Source: Mycobacteriales bacterium
Lineage (GTDB): Bacteria; Actinomycetota; Actinomycetes; JAFAQI01
Assembly: GCA_035550055.1 (NCBI GenBank)
Contig: DASZRO010000095.1
Location: 1-64,000, forward strand
Direction of reading: 5' to 3'
DNA length: 64,000 bases
This document shows positions 63,109-64,000 of the stretch, piece after piece. The notes under the pieces are model-generated. The model ran no database searches. It was not told the origin of the DNA and was given only the letters and a program-made list of their open reading frames with translations. A program made the position numbers and the translations under genes. Every line of letters begins with the position of its first letter. The stretch's first letter is position 1.

Positions 63109-64000
63109 TCAAGCGGTGGTGCCGGGAGCCTGACGACGGGTCGTGCGCTTGGTCGGCGTCGGCTTGTCGGGGTCCTTCGCGGTGCGGTTGGCGCGGCTGC
63201 GGGAGCCGGCCGCCGACCGCGAGCCGTTGCGGCCGTTCGCCGACTTTGCACGAGAGCCGTTGCCGTTGGTGAGACCGGCGACGTCCTTCGGACCCATCAG
63301 TGCCAGCTCGGCAGGGGTGAGGACGGGCTTGCGGTTGTTCGGCGCCTTTCGCGCAGTCACGATCTGGCGGGCCGGTCGCTTGTCGACCGCGGCGAAGATC
63401 TCCTGAAGATCCGCCTTCGACAAGGTCTCCTTGTCGAGCAGCTTCAGCACCATGTCGTCGAGCACGTCGCGGTACTGGACCAGGATCTCCCACGCCTCGT
63501 CGTGCGCTCGCTCGATCAGCTCGCGCACCTCGTCGTCGATCAGGGACGCAACCTCTTCGGAGAAGTCCCGCTGATGACCGAGGTCACGGCCGAGGAACAC
63601 GTCACCCTCGGTCTGCCCGAACTTCAGCGGGCCGAGCTTCTCGCTCATGCCGTAGGTCATGACCATCGCGCGCGCGGTGGCGGTGGCCTTTTCGATGTCG
63701 TTCGACGCACCCGTCGTCGGCTCGTGGAAGACCAGCTCCTCGGCGGCTCGCCCGCCAAGGGCGTAGGCGAGCATGTCCATCATTTCGGAGCGGGTCTGGT
63801 TGTACTTGTCCTCTTCCGGGAGGACGAGCGTGTGTCCGAGCGAGCGGCCACGGGCGATGATGCTGATCTTGTGCACCGGGTCGGTGTTGGGCAGTGCCCA
63901 CGCCACGAGCGCATGGCCGCCCTCGTGGTAGGCGGTGACCTTCTTCTCGGCCTCGCTCATGACCCGCGTCTTGCGCATCGGGCCGGCGATCGCGCGGTCG
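63109..64000 (-). CDS. ftsH: ATP-dependent zinc metalloprotease FtsH (C-terminal part, cut by window edge)
   Basis: The 5' end lies outside the window; only the C-terminal protease region is seen. Zinc motif AYHEGGHALVAW and the third ligand in GASNDIEKAT are present, with RVMSEAEKK before them. The C-terminal tail is a long Arg/Ser/Asn/Thr-rich region (about residues 225 to the end of the visible part), common in actinobacterial FtsH. Membrane-bound quality-control protease, usually hexameric. Confidence 0.95.
   Translation of the reverse strand, partial: DRAIAGPMRKTRVMSEAEKKVTAYHEGGHALVAWALPNTDPVHKISIIARGRSLGHTLVLPEEDKYNQTRSEMMDMLAYALGGRAAEELVFHEPTTGASNDIEKATATARAMVMTYGMSEKLGPLKFGQTEGDVFLGRDLGHQRDFSEEVASLIDDEVRELIERAHDEAWEILVQYRDVLDDMVLKLLDKETLSKADLQEIFAAVDKRPARQIVTARKAPNNRKPVLTPAELALMGPKDVAGLTNGNGSRAKSANGRNGSRSAAGSRSRANRTAKDPDKPTPTKRTTRRQAPGTTA

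Overview
The window is chromosomal DNA of a high-GC Actinomycetota, coding-dense and without any rRNA, tRNA, insertion sequence, prophage or CRISPR that I can see. Taxon markers are the bS22 (AURKAIN) ribosomal peptide, Lsr2, the HemD-CobA fusion, a mycothiol-type DinB protein, DUF3180 and a BldN sigma factor with an RsbN-like anti-sigma. The order rex-hemA-hemC-hemD followed by bldN, and clpC-lsr2-lysS-coaX-panD-panC, recalls Streptomyces. The chemotaxis genes cheB-cheR-cheW and the sortase-type surface protein argue for another, possibly motile lineage (Frankiales, Jatrophihabitantales or relatives). That placement is inference. No gene-free stretch exceeds 300 bp; the longest gaps are about 180 bp (45475-45656, 22730-22906).

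Layout. 1-875: 5' part of a DUF559/AbiEi-like gene. 1006-7115: a minus-strand operon hemL, histidine phosphatase, resA, ccdA, resB, ccsB (tetrapyrrole precursor plus system II cytochrome c maturation). 7165-8400: serine hydrolase. 8423-13944: rex-hemA-hemC-hemD/cobA-hemB, every junction a 4-base overlap, with a Rex operator in front. 14059-20710: DUF349 protein, glutaredoxin, and a minus-strand set PBP, 49-residue ORF, amidase, acyl-CoA ligase. 20806-24346: bldN, an 18-codon micro-ORF, rsbN-like gene and an LPYTG surface protein with a BldN-like promoter. 24434-27382: HAD phosphatase, acyltransferase, epimerase. 27411-31751: bS22, small HTH regulator, CapA-like protein, acuC, proC, TIM-barrel protein. 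31809-35190: Cys-rich protein, radA, disA. 35167-39765: esterase, cheW, cheR, cheB. 39814-42881: secreted protein, mutY, GDPD, DinB-like protein. 42946-50622: clpC, lsr2, lysS, coaX, panD, panC, DUF2520 gene. 50687-56901: MidA-type methyltransferase, MmcQ protein, NarL-type two-component system, ABC exporter and an orphan NuoD-like protein. 57011-60652: osmoprotectant ABC transporter. 60656-64000: small protein, DUF3180, folK, folB, folP, ftsH (cut by the edge).

Themes. (1) Respiration and haem: Rex senses NADH/NAD+ and heads a haem operon opposite the cytochrome c maturation operon. (2) Cell surface development: bldN/rsbN beside a class A PBP and a sortase-anchored protein. (3) Cofactor supply: folate (folKBP) and pantothenate/CoA (panC, panD, coaX, DUF2520). 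(4) Long-stem hairpins close many transcription units. One palindrome sequence occurs twice, in opposite orientation (945-1002 and 25344-25400).

Most coding calls rest on recognisable motifs and are firm. Promoters, operators and the roles of small ORFs are inferences from sequence patterns only.
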